Below, one piece after another: positions 63,134 to 64,000 of a DNA stretch of 64,000 bases; the first letter of the stretch is position 1, and every line of letters begins with the position of its first letter. Both the position numbers and the translations under genes were made by a program. The stretch is taken from NCBI GenBank assembly GCA_025463765.1, contig JAODBC010000056.1:1-64000 (forward strand), given 5' to 3'. The DNA comes from Subtercola sp. GTDB lineage: Bacteria; Actinomycetota; Actinomycetes; Actinomycetales; Microbacteriaceae. Under the pieces are notes generated by a model. That model did no database searches. It was given only the letters and a program-made list of their open reading frames with translations, and was not told the origin of the DNA.

Positions 63134-64000
63134 TGAACTCTGCTGGCATTGTTGCATTGGGGGTGCTTGCGGGAGCGACGATCTTCCTCGGTCTGCCCAT
63201 AGGCCGACTCAAGAACAGGTCAATTCGACTCCGCGCGACGCTGAACGCGATCACAGTCGGGATCCTCCTCTTCCTGCTGTGGGACGTCCTCACCCACGCA
63301 ATCGAACCGCTCGAGGCGGCTCTGACTACAGCGTCGACCGACGGGACCGCAGGGGCCTCGTTCGCCGTGCTGGCGGTCATTTTCTTCGCCGCCCTCGCAG
63401 TCGGGCTCCTTGGCCTTGTCGGGTACGACCATTGGATGACTCGCCGCGCCGACAAGGCTCAAACCACCCGCAACCCCCCAGCGGGTTCTGCTGCCCAACC
63501 CGTGTCTGAGATAGGGTCTGCCCACCCCGGTCTGCTGCGGCTGCACGAGCCGGCCAGCCGACTCGCGTTTCTGGTCGCCGTCGGAATCGGACTACACAAC
63601 TTTGCTGAGGGCCTCGCCATCGGGCAGTCCGCGGCCGGCGGACAAATCAGTTTGGCCGTCGTGCTCGTCGTCGGATTCGGACTTCACAACGCGACAGAAG
63701 GATTTGGCATCACCGCGCCACTTGCCGGCGATCCCCACCGACCATCCTGGCTGCAGCTGCTGACTCTCGGAGTGATCGGCGGCGGGCCCACCTTCGTCGG
63801 AACAATACTCGGTCAGGTGTTCGTCAACGAGTACGTATCGACCGCGTTTCTCGCGTTAGCAGCCGGCTCGATCATCTACGTAATCCTGCAGCTTGTCGGG
63901 GTCGCCCTGAAGTTCGGAGAAAAAGCAAGCCTCTACGGTGGCCTTCTGGCAGGCCTGTTCGCTGGATTCGCGACCGACTTCATTGTCGCGGCTGCGGGAG
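63133..64000 (+). CDS. ZIP family metal transporter (3' end beyond window)
   Basis: The translation begins MNSAGIVALGVLAGATIFLG and is open to the last base, about 289 residues. The two ZIP metal-binding helices are seen as VGIGLHNFAEGLAIG and VGFGLHNATEGFGI, separated by about 29 residues, with other spans around them and a polar loop (about 105-140) between helices three and four. ZIP proteins import zinc, iron or manganese. The iron box over the start argues for iron (inference). Confidence 0.88.
   Translation, partial: MNSAGIVALGVLAGATIFLGLPIGRLKNRSIRLRATLNAITVGILLFLLWDVLTHAIEPLEAALTTASTDGTAGASFAVLAVIFFAALAVGLLGLVGYDHWMTRRADKAQTTRNPPAGSAAQPVSEIGSAHPGLLRLHEPASRLAFLVAVGIGLHNFAEGLAIGQSAAGGQISLAVVLVVGFGLHNATEGFGITAPLAGDPHRPSWLQLLTLGVIGGGPTFVGTILGQVFVNEYVSTAFLALAAGSIIYVILQLVGVALKFGEKASLYGGLLAGLFAGFATDFIVAAAG

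Overview
The window is GC-rich, densely packed chromosomal DNA with actinobacterial gene families throughout: IdeR/DtxR-type iron boxes, MMPL and NarK transporters, RpiR and TetR regulators, and a HemD protein fused to a winged helix. Family content and style point to a member of the Microbacteriaceae or a close relative; this is inference, because there is no rRNA or marker gene. I see no tRNA, rRNA, CRISPR array, phage structural gene or transposase.

Layout. (1) 1-9.0 kb: the end of an SDR gene, an RpiR-type sugar-phosphate regulator, and a Ugp/Mal-type ABC importer (ATPase, binding lipoprotein, two permeases). Three phosphoesterase genes are interleaved with it: one tyrosine-phosphatase-fold enzyme and two calcineurin-like enzymes. 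Together they look like a phosphodiester or sugar-phosphate uptake and hydrolysis locus. (2) 9.0-11.2 kb: a TetR gene divergent from an alcohol dehydrogenase, then a small membrane protein. (3) 11.3-14.65 kb: a lower-GC accessory island with two nucleotidyltransferase toxin-antitoxin-like operons facing each other, abiEi/abiEii (toxin frameshifted) and an HTH/NTase pair with a leaderless promoter, with a decayed VOC gene between them. (4) 14.7-36.9 kb: a glycan-utilisation locus. GH30 and a frameshifted GH78 lie on the + strand. On the - strand an Opp/Dpp-type importer (binding protein, permease, fused permease-ATPase, ATPase) runs into GH42, GH3, GH3, GH43 and a DUF5060/4038/5605 glycosidase, mostly with 4-bp overlaps. 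Two paralogous TetR genes flank it. None of the glycosidases has a signal peptide, so oligosaccharides are probably imported and degraded in the cytoplasm.

(5) 37-48 kb: an MMPL exporter with a divergent TetR gene, a GmrSD-like DUF262/DUF1524 protein, a putative Fe(II)/2OG-dioxygenase-fold protein behind an iron-box-like palindrome, a MoxR-type AAA ATPase with its VWA partner, and a histidine phosphatase. Very strong hairpins end the transcription units. (6) 48-59.4 kb: nitrate assimilation. One arm is nirD-cbiX fusion, narK, nasA and a FAD/[2Fe-2S] electron-transfer protein; the divergent arm is nirB, SUMT and hemD-wHTH. Nitrate uptake, both reductions and most of siroheme synthesis are therefore linked, with the ferrochelatase fused to the nitrite reductase small subunit. 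(7) 59.4-64 kb: a second molybdopterin oxidoreductase with an altered Fe-S motif, translationally coupled to a small helical protein and an HPP-family membrane protein, then a ZIP metal transporter (cut by the window end) whose start codon lies inside a near-perfect iron box.

Three genes carry apparent frameshifts or decay (abiEii, GH78, VOC). Two are single-base changes at short homopolymers, so read error must be excluded before calling them true pseudogenes.
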